From NCBI GenBank assembly GCA_942491345.1, contig CALOAN010000011.1, positions 1 through 64,000 of the forward strand: a stretch of 64,000 nt of DNA, read 5' to 3'. A program made the position numbers and the translations under genes. This document shows, in pieces, positions 25,365-33,831 of this stretch (the first letter of the stretch is position 1; each line of letters starts with the position of its first letter). The notes beneath the pieces were generated by a model. That model was given only the letters and a program-made list of their open reading frames with translations. It did no database searches and was not told where the DNA came from. This stretch comes from JAHEEL01 sp942491345 (GTDB lineage Bacteria > Actinomycetota > Acidimicrobiia > Spongiisociales > UBA5794).

Positions 25365-28103
25365 ATGACCAGTCCACTTTTTGAAAATTTCTTTTCGCCG
25401 AAATCGGTCGCCGTGGTCGGGGCCAGCGACACGCCCGGACGGGTCGGCTATGCCGTGATTCGCAATATGATCGCCGGGGGGTTTCCGGGCCGCATCCATC
25501 CCGTCAACCCCGCCCGGAAAAAGGTCAATGGCATCAGCGCCTATCCAAACCTCACGGCCGTGGGTGACGCCATCGACCTGGCCGTCATCGCCACGCCCAT
25601 CGAGCATGTCCGGGCCGTTATCGCAGACTGCGCCGCGGCCGGCATCGGCAACGCCATTGTGCTCTCGGCCGGTGGAAGAGAAACCGGCCCCGCCGGCGAA
25701 CGCATCGAGCAAGAGATTCTGGAGGCGGCCCGCCACGCCTCCCTGCGCATGATCGGCCCCAACTGCGTCGGGGTCATTTCAACCGCCGCCCGCCTGAACA
25801 CGAGCTTTCTGGACCGCATGCCGCCGGCCGGGAATATCGCTTTCATTTCCCAGAGCGGCGCCATGTGCCTGGCCATCCTTGACCGGGCGGCCCGCGAGCG
25901 CATCGGATTTCGTCATTTCGTCAGTATCGGATCCATGCTGGACGTGGATTTCGGCGACGTGCTCAATCACTTCAGCGGCGATGCCAATGTGCGCGCCATC
26001 GTTTTGTACGTCGAACATATCACCGCCGCCCGCAAGTTCATGAGCGCCGCCCGGGCGGTCTCCCGCCTCAAGCCGGTCATCGCCCTCAAGGCCGGCCGCT
26101 CAAAGTCCGGCGCGGCCGCAGCCTATTCTCACACCGGTGCCCTGGCGGGTGCGGATGACGTCTATCGCGCCGCATTTGCCCGGGCCGGCATCACCCAGGT
26201 GGACACCATCGAAGAGCTCTTCGATTGTACCGAGCTGATTGCCAAGCAACCTTTGCCGGCCGGGCCCCGCCTGGCCGTCATTACCAATGGCGGCGGTCCG
26301 GGTGTCATGGCGATGGATGCCATCGAACAGTTGGGCCTTCAGCCGGCCCGGCTTTCGTCGGAAACCATGACCAAGCTGGATGGGATTCTGCCCGCCTTCT
26401 GGAGCCGTGGCAACCCCATCGATATTATCGGCGACGCCTCCCCGGAACGATGGCGTCAGGCAGTGGAAATCTGTGCCGCCGATCCCGCTATCGATGGGTT
26501 GGTCATCATCTTCATCCCCCAGGCGTTGAGCAATGCCGCAGCGGTATCCGATGCGATTATCGACTATCTGCAGCAAAAACCAAAATTTCCGGTTTTTGCC
26601 GTATGGATGGGGGGGGAATCCGTGGCCCGGTCGGTCTATCAGTTCAATGCCCAGGGCTTCCCCACATATGAAACACCCGAGCGGGCCGTGGCCGCCTTCC
26701 AGCGTCTCCATACCCATCGCACCCGCCAGAAAATGCTGCAGGAAATACCCGGCACCTTTTCTTCCGAACTCACGGTCAACCGCCAACGGGGCCGGGAATT
26801 CGTCGACAAGATGCTGGCCGACGGCCTCTCTTCCCTCGGCGAACTGGACGCCAAACCCATCCTTGCCGCCTATGGCATTCCGATCAACCCGGTCAAACTG
26901 GCCGGGACACCGTCGGAGGCTGTCCGCCTGGCCGATCAGATCGGATACCCGGTCGTGTTGAAAATCGTATCGCCGGATATCGTTCACAAGTCCGAGGCCG
27001 GTGGCATCGTTCTGGGTGTCGAAAACGCCGTCGGCGTTCAACAAGCCTACGACGAGATCATGGCCAAGGCCGCCGGAAGCAATCCCCGCGCCGTCATCAC
27101 CGGTGTCTCGGTGCAGCCCATGCTTTACGGCGCGGCCTACGAACTCATTTTCGGCAGCCGTCGCGACCCGGTGTTCGGTCCGGTCGTCGTCTTCGGTGCG
27201 GGCGGTATTTTTACCGAAATTCTGCGTGACCGCGCCATCGGTCTGCCCCCCCTCAACCGCGCGCTGGCGCGTCAACTGATCGAATCAACCCGCATCGCCG
27301 CCCTGCTCAAGGGATACCGGGGACAACCGGCCGTCTCCCTGGAACATATCGAAGAGATCCTGATCCGGCTAAGCCGCCTGGTCACCGACATTCCCGAAAT
27401 CGCCGAACTCGATATCAACCCGGCCATTATCGTGGGGGACCGCATCCGGGCCGTGGATGCCCGCATCCGTCTTGACGCCGCCACTGAAAAATCCCCCGAT
27501 CATCTCGTGATCAGCCCCTATCCGCATGAACTGGAGGAACGGGTGGTCACCCGCAAGGGGCTGCACCTGCTGCTTCGGCCGATCAAGCCGGAAGACGCGC
27601 CGCTCTTTGACCGGCTGTTCAGCACCCTTTCTCCGGCAAGCATCTACTTCCGGTTTTTCAGCCCCCTGAAGCGCATCTCGCCCGAAATGCTGGCCCGGTT
27701 CACGCAGATCGATTACGGACGGGATATGGCGCTGGTGGCCATCTCCGAATCGGGTCAAACAGAAGAAATGCTCGGTGCCGCACGGCTGATTCGGGAACCC
27801 AGTTTAACCAAGGCCGAGTTTTCCATCATGGTCGCCGACGCCCTGCATGGCCAGGGCATCGGCGCGGCGCTCCTGCAAAAATTGATCACATCCGCCCGCA
27901 CCCTCGGCATCAAAACGCTCGTTGGCTATGTCCTGCCGGACAACACCCAAATGCTGCGTCTGGGCCGTAAAACGGGCTTCAGCCAGCGAACCAACCGCGA
28001 AATGGGCGCCTTGGAATTGACCATCGACATCCCATCGGTGGACATCGGCACCACGCCAAGCGGTGATGCGTCCAGCCATCGCCAGCAGGCGCTGACCGTT
28101 TGA
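25365..28103 (+). CDS. ADP-forming acetate-CoA ligase (alpha-beta fused) with C-terminal GNAT domain
   Basis: The 912-residue product starts at an ATG after CAGGGAG. Order of domains: CoA-binding (about 8-135; VAVVGASDTPGRVGYAV), succinyl-CoA-ligase-like (about 150-300) with the candidate phospho-His256 in SHTGALAGADD, a linker, ATP-grasp (about 500-715; GYPVVLKIVSPDIVHKSE), then a GNAT acetyltransferase (about 725-885) with the acetyl-CoA loop HGQGIGAALL. This is the layout of protein acetyltransferase Pat/PatZ, but the synthetase His is retained, so acetyl-CoA to acetate conversion with ATP formation is likely. It could therefore both make or use acetyl-CoA and acetylate proteins. It leads an operon with a receiver and an AcuB-like gene. 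Confidence 0.92.
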   Translation: MTSPLFENFFSPKSVAVVGASDTPGRVGYAVIRNMIAGGFPGRIHPVNPARKKVNGISAYPNLTAVGDAIDLAVIATPIEHVRAVIADCAAAGIGNAIVLSAGGRETGPAGERIEQEILEAARHASLRMIGPNCVGVISTAARLNTSFLDRMPPAGNIAFISQSGAMCLAILDRAARERIGFRHFVSIGSMLDVDFGDVLNHFSGDANVRAIVLYVEHITAARKFMSAARAVSRLKPVIALKAGRSKSGAAAAYSHTGALAGADDVYRAAFARAGITQVDTIEELFDCTELIAKQPLPAGPRLAVITNGGGPGVMAMDAIEQLGLQPARLSSETMTKLDGILPAFWSRGNPIDIIGDASPERWRQAVEICAADPAIDGLVIIFIPQALSNAAAVSDAIIDYLQQKPKFPVFAVWMGGESVARSVYQFNAQGFPTYETPERAVAAFQRLHTHRTRQKMLQEIPGTFSSELTVNRQRGREFVDKMLADGLSSLGELDAKPILAAYGIPINPVKLAGTPSEAVRLADQIGYPVVLKIVSPDIVHKSEAGGIVLGVENAVGVQQAYDEIMAKAAGSNPRAVITGVSVQPMLYGAAYELIFGSRRDPVFGPVVVFGAGGIFTEILRDRAIGLPPLNRALARQLIESTRIAALLKGYRGQPAVSLEHIEEILIRLSRLVTDIPEIAELDINPAIIVGDRIRAVDARIRLDAATEKSPDHLVISPYPHELEERVVTRKGLHLLLRPIKPEDAPLFDRLFSTLSPASIYFRFFSPLKRISPEMLARFTQIDYGRDMALVAISESGQTEEMLGAARLIREPSLTKAEFSIMVADALHGQGIGAALLQKLITSARTLGIKTLVGYVLPDNTQMLRLGRKTGFSQRTNREMGALELTIDIPSVDIGTTPSGDASSHRQQALTV

Positions 28104-28115
28104 AGGAAATGGACC

Positions 28116-28535
28116 ATGACATCCCAAGCGAATCTCGGAAATCTCATGAAACTGAAAGACAAGCACATCCTATTGGTGGACGACGATGCCTGGATCAGGG
28201 ACGCCATGTCCATCTCTCTGGGCTGCGAAGGCTGCCGCGTCACGACCGCCGAATCCGCCCGGGAAGGCCTGCGTGTTCTGCGCCAGGGGGGGGTCGACAT
28301 TCTCATTTGCGACTACCAACTCCCGGACCGCGACGGCCTCGATCTGCTCAGTGAAGCCAAAGAACTGGCACCGGACGTTCCCATGATTCTGATAACGGCC
28401 TTTGGATCGCGGCAGCTGTATAGCAAAGCCGCCGCCATCGGCGTGGATATCTTCATCGATAAACCCTTCAACTCCCAGACGATCGAACACGCCATTATCA
28501 GGCTGCTGGAAGATCGACCAGACCCGGCATCCTAA
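28116..28535 (+). CDS. Single-domain response regulator
   Basis: The 139-residue protein is essentially one receiver: ILLVDDDAW near the N-terminus, the phospho-acceptor in ILICDYQLPDRDG, Thr in LITAFGS and Lys in FIDKPFN. An internal ATG at 28147 would remove ten unremarkable residues; AAGGAAATGG favours 28116. No output domain is present. It lies 12 bases behind the acyl-CoA synthetase/GNAT gene and 15 before the AcuB-like gene, so a role in controlling acetyl-CoA synthetase or acetylation by phosphorylation is an inference from context. Confidence 0.9.
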   Translation: MTSQANLGNLMKLKDKHILLVDDDAWIRDAMSISLGCEGCRVTTAESAREGLRVLRQGGVDILICDYQLPDRDGLDLLSEAKELAPDVPMILITAFGSRQLYSKAAAIGVDIFIDKPFNSQTIEHAIIRLLEDRPDPAS

Positions 28536-28550
28536 CCAAGGAGGCGAACC

Positions 28551-29234
28551 ATGCTTGTACGCAACTGGATGAATCCAACCGTCATCAGCATCGAGGCCCA
28601 GGCATCCATGGCTGAGGCGCTCAATCTTTTAAAAGAAAACCAGATCAAGACACTCCCCGTCTTCGATCGCGAAACCCTGGTGGGCGTCGTGACCGACCGG
28701 GACCTCAAACGCGCCTCCGCTTCGGATGCCACTCTGCTGGAAATTCACGAGCTGCTGCATGCCCTCACACGGATCAAGGTCCGCGACATCATGAGCCGCA
28801 AGCCCATCACCATTCCAGATACCTACACGGTCGAAGAAGCGGCCGAGGTGCTGCGCGACCACCACATTTCCGGAGCGCCGGTGATGGACGCCAAAGGGCG
28901 TATGGTGGGCATGATATCCCAAAACGACCTGTTCAACGCCCTGATGTCTTTGACCGGTGTCAAACGCCGGGGCATCCACCTGGCGTTCGAGGTCGAAGAC
29001 CGGCCGGGTTCCATCAAGGACCTGGCGGACATCATCCGGCGCTACGGCGGCCGCATGGCCAGTATTCTGTCGTCCTACGACCGGGCGCCCCAAGGCTTCC
29101 GCCATGTCTACATCCGGGCCTATCAAGTGGACCGGGATAAAATCGGCGCCATGCTGGAAGAGCTGCAAGCCGCCGCCAAGTTGCGCTACCTGGTGGATCA
29201 TCGTGAAAAAAGACGGGAGATTTTTACCCCCTGA
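28551..29234 (+). CDS. AcuB-like CBS-CBS-ACT protein
   Basis: The 227-residue protein has two CBS motifs (about 1-58 with WMNPTVISIEAQASMAEAL, and about 80-140 with DIMSRKPITIPDTYTVEEA and SGAPVMDAKGRMVGMIS) and an ACT domain at about 148-215 (LAFEVEDRPGSIKDLADII). This order is that of Bacillus AcuB, encoded with an acetyltransferase and a deacetylase that regulate acetyl-CoA synthetase, although the molecular task of AcuB is still unclear. CBS pairs bind adenylates and ACT domains bind small metabolites. AAGGAGG precedes the ATG. Operon position behind an acetyl-CoA synthetase/GNAT fusion fits the Acu theme. Confidence 0.88.
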   Translation: MLVRNWMNPTVISIEAQASMAEALNLLKENQIKTLPVFDRETLVGVVTDRDLKRASASDATLLEIHELLHALTRIKVRDIMSRKPITIPDTYTVEEAAEVLRDHHISGAPVMDAKGRMVGMISQNDLFNALMSLTGVKRRGIHLAFEVEDRPGSIKDLADIIRRYGGRMASILSSYDRAPQGFRHVYIRAYQVDRDKIGAMLEELQAAAKLRYLVDHREKRREIFTP

Positions 29235-29305
29235 GGGGTCGTTTGCAGGCGCTCTGTCAACGACGTGACGTATCCGACATACCACCTAAGCGAGGGAGGT
29301 TCGAC

Positions 29306-29764
29306 ATGAAAGATATCCGAAACATCATGGTAGCCGTGGATTTTTCCCCTATCAGCCAGCATCTCGTGGGTTATGCCTGGGCCCTGGGCCAAAAAATCAA
29401 TGCGGCCATCGACCTTGTGAATGTCATCAATCAACGGGATGTCGAAGCCCTCAGCAAGGTGGCCGATGTCACAAGTGCCTTTTCTTTCCCGGACGAGCTT
29501 AACAGGATGCGGGAAGACCGATTGACCGCCTTGATGGCGCTGCTCTCCGATCTCGACATCCCGCTGGACGCCATCGGTCGCCATGTCCGGACCGGTATCC
29601 CCAGCGAAGTCCTGCTCACGGCTATCAAGGAATTCGATAGCGATCTGCTCATCATGGGAACCCGCGGACGAGGGCAATTCGCCGGAATGCTGTTCGGGTC
29701 GAACGCCGCCCGCATGCTGTCCAAATGCCCGGTGCCGCTGCTGACCCTGCGCAACGAATGGTAA
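29306..29764 (+). CDS. Universal stress protein, single domain
   Basis: The 152-residue UspA-family protein begins at an ATG after GGGAGG (the frame is open upstream). The start IRNIMVAVDFSPIS and the nucleotide-binding motif GTRGRGQFAGMLFGS match the G-2x-G-9x-G-S pattern of ATP-binding Usp proteins. Members dimerise and support survival under starvation or respiratory stress. It is the first of five Usp genes in the window and lies 71 bases downstream of the AcuB-like gene. Confidence 0.92.
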   Translation: MKDIRNIMVAVDFSPISQHLVGYAWALGQKINAAIDLVNVINQRDVEALSKVADVTSAFSFPDELNRMREDRLTALMALLSDLDIPLDAIGRHVRTGIPSEVLLTAIKEFDSDLLIMGTRGRGQFAGMLFGSNAARMLSKCPVPLLTLRNEW

Positions 29765-29829
29765 ACCCCTTGGAAAAGCATGGTCGGGCGGGACGATCGT
29801 CCTTTTTGAATATCCAGGGAAGGAACATC

Positions 29830-30153
29830 ATGACAATCAACGTAAGACGAAAAATGCTGCGACGCTATATGACACATCCCATCGTGTTCGGCTCCCGGAA
29901 ATCGGAGACCTGTCATCAGGGTAAAATGGGGGACATTAGCCATCGTGGCATGCAGTTTGACTCCCCGGTCGCAATCGATCCGGGAGCCCGGGTATGGATT
30001 CGCCAGGCGCCCATGGAGACCCCGTTGGAGAAGATACCAGCTTGCGGCGTGATCGAAGCCACCGTCTGCTGGTGCATGAAGGTTGTTGGGATTGGCAATC
30101 AGCCATTTTCTGTAGGGGTGACATTTGGCAGCAACGGAATTGAATCCCGTTAA
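29830..30153 (+). CDS. PilZ-domain protein
   Basis: The 107-residue protein starts at an ATG after AAGGAAC and is mostly a PilZ fold: an N-terminal Arg-rich stretch (VRRKMLRRYMTHPI) followed by GKMGDISHRGMQF, matching the RxxxR and (D/N)xSxxG motifs that bind cyclic di-GMP. The spacing of the Arg motif is slightly degenerate (RRKMLRR), so binding should be tested. Single-domain PilZ proteins act as small c-di-GMP adaptors. It lies between two universal stress genes on the same strand, spacing about 60 bases either side. Confidence 0.78.
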   Translation: MTINVRRKMLRRYMTHPIVFGSRKSETCHQGKMGDISHRGMQFDSPVAIDPGARVWIRQAPMETPLEKIPACGVIEATVCWCMKVVGIGNQPFSVGVTFGSNGIESR

Positions 30154-30211
30154 AGCACGTAAATTTCAGGGGCAGACAAGCACACACAATCATTTCACAT
30201 GAGAGGCAACG

Positions 30212-31153
30212 ATGAACGAAAAGAATAAAGTAATGGTGGCAGTGGATGGTTCGAACCAGGCGTTCGATACGGCCCGTTATGCCGGAAGAATGCTGGGGGG
30301 GTGCGGGGCCCGCATCGTTATCTACCATGTCCGCATGAATGTGGACGAAGCGTTCTATGACATCGGCATCAATCCCGCCGGCCGCCAGCAGATGGCGGGT
30401 ATCCGCGCCTGGGAGCACGAGCAGCGGAAAGCCGCTGACGAAATCCTTGAAAAAGCCTGTCATATCATGGAGCGGGCGGGCGTTGACCGCGCGCGCATCA
30501 CCGTCAAGGCCGAACCCCGTAAAATCGGTTTCGCCCGCGACCTTATCAAGGAATCCTATGACGGCTATGACGCCGTCGTGATCGGGCGCAAGGGCCACCG
30601 CCGCTTCAGGGGGCTCGTCCTCGGCAGCGTGGCCAACAAGCTGATCGAACGGCTGCGCCACGTGCCGTTGTGGGTCGTGGGCGGCAACCCGGCACCCGAC
30701 CGCATCCTCATCGGCCTGGATGCTTCCGAAGGCGCCATGCGGGCTGTCGACCACGTGGTTTCCACCCGGAATGGTCACGACGATCGCCAGATCTACCTGG
30801 TCCACGTGGTGCGCACCTGGGAAACCCTGCCGTCACCCATTATTCTGCAGATTGAAAAGGAACAGCTCGAGGCCCTGGTCGCCGAGGCCAAAGAAATGAT
30901 TGAACCGGTCTTCCAGGAGGCCACGCAGCGTCTGGAAGCCGCCGGGTACGCTCCGGACCGGGTGCATCACGAGGTTGTCTCCGGAGCGGATAGCCGTGCC
31001 ATGGGATTGATCCAGTTTGCCCGCCAGAATGACATCGGCACCCTGGTGATGGGACGCCGGGGGCTTTCACGGGTGGAAGATTTTCTCATGGGACGCGTGG
31101 GCCACAAAATCGTCAATACCGTTCGCAACCGGGCCGTCTGGATCGTGGCCTGA
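30212..31153 (+). CDS. Tandem universal stress protein (two Usp domains)
   Basis: The 313-residue protein consists of two Usp domains (about 5-155 and 160-312). The first has VMVAVDGSNQ and a complete nucleotide loop GRKGHRRFRGLVLGS. The second begins RILIGLDASEGAMRAV and its loop GRRGLSRVEDFLMGR lacks the final Ser/Thr, so only the first half is expected to bind ATP in the usual way. GAGAGG precedes the ATG. The same asymmetric two-domain form is found in the gene at 39402, making these paralogues. Confidence 0.9.
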   Translation: MNEKNKVMVAVDGSNQAFDTARYAGRMLGGCGARIVIYHVRMNVDEAFYDIGINPAGRQQMAGIRAWEHEQRKAADEILEKACHIMERAGVDRARITVKAEPRKIGFARDLIKESYDGYDAVVIGRKGHRRFRGLVLGSVANKLIERLRHVPLWVVGGNPAPDRILIGLDASEGAMRAVDHVVSTRNGHDDRQIYLVHVVRTWETLPSPIILQIEKEQLEALVAEAKEMIEPVFQEATQRLEAAGYAPDRVHHEVVSGADSRAMGLIQFARQNDIGTLVMGRRGLSRVEDFLMGRVGHKIVNTVRNRAVWIVA

Positions 31154-31267
31154 ACCGAAAAGGCCATCGATAATGCGTGCCGCCGGTGATGCCGCGCGCC
31201 CAACAACCTCACATGGTGTTCGCGATGGCGGCATCCACCGGCCGGGGCGCGCAGGAAAGGAGGCGTG

Positions 31268-31714
31268 ATGTATAAAAAGATTCTGGTGCCGCTCGACGGC
31301 TCCAAACGTGCCGAAAGAATTTTACCCTATGTCGAAAAACTCGCTCATGACAACGATGCGACCGTCATCTTCTTGACCGTCGTCAGCGCGCCCCGGGTTT
31401 TTGGCTACGATGATCTGCAGTACGCTCATTTCGAAAAACAATTCGAAACGTTCATGGAAGAATCCGAGACATATTTAAAGGGCGTGCAGGGGGAATTCAA
31501 GGCCAAGGGCATCAAAACGCGCCACCATGCCGTGACAGGCCCTGTGGTCAAGGAGATCCTCGAGGCCGCCGAGCGAGAAAACGTCGATCTGGTGGCGATC
31601 TGCAGTCATGGTCGGGGAGGGCTCTCCCGATTGTTCTATGGCAGCATCGCTTCCGGTATTCTGAATCGCGTGGACCGTCCCTTGCTCATTATTCGAGCCC
31701 GGAGAGACAATTGA
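31268..31714 (+). CDS. Universal stress protein, single domain
   Basis: The 148-residue Usp protein starts at ATG 31268 after GAAAGGAGG (a GTG one codon earlier is too close to the ribosome site). It begins YKKILVPLDGSKRAE. The loop reads CSHGRGGLSRLFYGS, so the first Gly of the G-2x-G-9x-G-S motif is Cys, which may weaken nucleotide binding. It is 64 bases upstream of the CstA transporter gene and probably co-transcribed with it. Confidence 0.92.
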   Translation: MYKKILVPLDGSKRAERILPYVEKLAHDNDATVIFLTVVSAPRVFGYDDLQYAHFEKQFETFMEESETYLKGVQGEFKAKGIKTRHHAVTGPVVKEILEAAERENVDLVAICSHGRGGLSRLFYGSIASGILNRVDRPLLIIRARRDN

Positions 31715-31778
31715 GCTGAGAGGTCCACCCATAGCGTCATCATCATAGCATGCCAACGATGACGGAAAGGAGGCTCTC

Positions 31779-33518
31779 ATGGATGTCCTGCTCATCGTGG
31801 TACTGGCGTTTGTCGGATACCTCGCCATGTACCACCTCTACGGCCGCTTCATCGGGCGCCGCATCTTCGCCCTGGCCAAAGAGGCGCAAACGCCGTCCGT
31901 GGAATTCGAGGACGGCATGGATTACGTTCCCACCAAAAAGGAAATCATCTTCGGGCATCACTTCACTTCCATCGCCGGCACCGGACCCATCGTGGGTCCG
32001 GCCATCGCCATTATCTGGGGATGGGTGCCGGCCCTGCTGTGGGTCTTCCTGGGAAGCATTATCATGGGTGCGGTCCATGATTTCGGTGCCCTGATCATCT
32101 CCATGCGCAATCAGGGAAAATCCATTTCCGACTATACGGCCAAATATATCAACCCGCGAACCAAATTTCTGTTCTTCCTGATCGTCTTTCTGGAGTTGTG
32201 GATCGTCATCGCCATTTTCGGACTTGTGATCGCCGTGATTTTCGCCATGTACCCCCAATCCGTGCTGGCGGTCTGGGTGGAAGTCCCCATCGCCATCGGC
32301 CTCGGTTACCTGATCTACCGCAAAGGTGCCAACGTGATGACCTGGTCCATCTACGCCGTTCTGGCCATGTACGTCTGCGTCTTCCTGGGTCCCTACCTGC
32401 CCTTTAAAATGCCGGCCATCGGGGGCATCCCGCCCACAGGGGTCTGGACGATCATTCTTTTGATCTATGCTTTTTGCGCTTCGGTGCTGCCGGTCACCAC
32501 CCTGCTCCAGCCGCGGGATTTCATCAATTCCCACCAGCTGCTGATCGCCATGGCACTGCTCGTGCTGGGGGTGTTGTTTGCCGGTTTGGGAGGTGACCTT
32601 CAGTTGGTGGCACCCGCCGTGCAGACCATGCCGGCCGAAGCGCCGCCCATGTGGCCCTTCCTGTTCATCACCATCGCCTGCGGTGCCATATCCGGTTTCC
32701 ACGCCCTGGTGTCTTCCGGCACTTCCGCCAAACAGGTGCGCAGTGAAGACGACGCCTTGTTCGTGGGCTACGGCTCCATGCTGATGGAGGGTGCCCTGGC
32801 CACCCTGGTGATTATCGCCGTCGCGGCCGGGATCGGCATGGGCTATACCACTAAAGACGGAACGACCCTGACCGGTGTAGCGGCCTGGACCACCCATTAC
32901 GCCTCATGGGCTTCGGCCGCCGGATTGGGATCCAAAATCAGCGCCTTCGTGGATGGCGCCGCCAATATGATCATGGCCGTTGGCATACCCAAAACCTTTA
33001 CCCTGGCCATCATGGCGGTATTCGTGGCTTCTTTTGCCGGAACCACTTTGGATACGGCTACCCGTATTCAGCGCTATGTGATCGGAGAACTCGGCGGCAG
33101 CTTGAATATGCCCTTTCTGACCGAACGCTACACCGGCACCTTGGTAGCGGTGGGCAGCGCCCTGATCCTGGCTTTTGCCACCGGCGCCAGCGGTAACGGT
33201 GCCCTGAAGCTCTGGCCCCTGTTCGGGGCTGTCAACCAGACCCTGGCCGCACTGGCCCTGATCATCATTACACTCTATCTCAAAGCCCAGGGCGGACTGA
33301 AATGGCTGGTGGCGGGGATTCCGGCTGTTTTCATGCTGGTCATGACCATCTGGGCGGTTACCATGAACCAGTTTACCTTCGGAGCGAGCCATAACCTGCT
33401 GCTGCAAATCGTCAACTTCATCATCCTGGTCATCGCCGTCTGGATTGCTATCGAGGGGGCCATCAAGTTTTTTTCACCGCAGGATATGTCAAAGACCCCC
33501 GCGCCGGCGCCCATGTGA
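31779..33518 (+). CDS. CstA-family carbon starvation transporter
   Basis: The 579-residue membrane protein with roughly 15 hydrophobic segments starts after GAAAGGAGG. Family hallmarks are GRFIGRRIFAL near the N-terminus, VPTKKEIIFGHHFTSIAGTG (residues 47-66), GAVHDFGALIISMR, and SGFHALVSSGTSAKQ in the second half. Characterised members transport peptides or pyruvate. At about 580 residues it is of the short CstA type. In a lactate-using anaerobe, pyruvate uptake or exchange is a reasonable expectation but is inferred. A perfect hairpin follows 19 bases after the stop. Confidence 0.92.
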   Translation: MDVLLIVVLAFVGYLAMYHLYGRFIGRRIFALAKEAQTPSVEFEDGMDYVPTKKEIIFGHHFTSIAGTGPIVGPAIAIIWGWVPALLWVFLGSIIMGAVHDFGALIISMRNQGKSISDYTAKYINPRTKFLFFLIVFLELWIVIAIFGLVIAVIFAMYPQSVLAVWVEVPIAIGLGYLIYRKGANVMTWSIYAVLAMYVCVFLGPYLPFKMPAIGGIPPTGVWTIILLIYAFCASVLPVTTLLQPRDFINSHQLLIAMALLVLGVLFAGLGGDLQLVAPAVQTMPAEAPPMWPFLFITIACGAISGFHALVSSGTSAKQVRSEDDALFVGYGSMLMEGALATLVIIAVAAGIGMGYTTKDGTTLTGVAAWTTHYASWASAAGLGSKISAFVDGAANMIMAVGIPKTFTLAIMAVFVASFAGTTLDTATRIQRYVIGELGGSLNMPFLTERYTGTLVAVGSALILAFATGASGNGALKLWPLFGAVNQTLAALALIIITLYLKAQGGLKWLVAGIPAVFMLVMTIWAVTMNQFTFGASHNLLLQIVNFIILVIAVWIAIEGAIKFFSPQDMSKTPAPAPM

Positions 33519-33536
33519 CCGGCATCCGTATGACGA

Positions 33537-33562
33537 TATGGCGTCTTTTCGGAGACGCCATA
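33537..33562 (+). terminator. Hairpin downstream of cstA
   Basis: A perfect 10-bp inverted repeat TATGGCGTCT / AGACGCCATA with a 6-base loop lies 19 bases past the stop. There is no T-run after the stem, so it is a likely but unproven terminator. Confidence 0.55.
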
Positions 33563-33615
33563 CACATCAATATTGGAATAGCCTGATAGTCATTCATCTT
33601 TTTATAAGGGAGAAT

Positions 33616-33717
33616 ATGAATACAAGTTCTGGATCGATGGGCAGTGGAAAGAAGATCCACGGAATCACCGAACATCGCCCAACGCCTATGGAACCAGGAA
33701 CAACATCGTCAGCGTGA
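33616..33717 (+). CDS. Possible small protein (33 residues)
   Basis: An ATG preceded by a strong ribosome site (AAGGGAG, spacing 4) opens a 33-codon frame rich in Gly, Ser and Thr (begins MNTSSGSMGSGKKIHG). No family is recognised and there is no membrane segment. The only support is the ribosome site and the otherwise empty position between a hairpin and the next gene. Confidence 0.3.
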   Translation: MNTSSGSMGSGKKIHGITEHRPTPMEPGTTSSA

Positions 33718-33831
33718 ACGTCGAATAACCTTTTTCCCAGGGCATGCGACGCGGCCACGGTAGGGACTTTTTCGGTTCGCCGCTTCCCGGTCAGGGGCCG
33801 ATTGCCGCGCTCTGGACAAAGGAGACACATC

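Larger units (their letters stand above)
33519..33831. other. Region between cstA and the phosphofructokinase gene
   Basis: These 313 bases hold the cstA hairpin (33537-33562) and a possible 33-codon small gene (33616-33717). The remaining 114 bases before the phosphofructokinase start show no promoter match that I trust. Confidence 0.5.
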
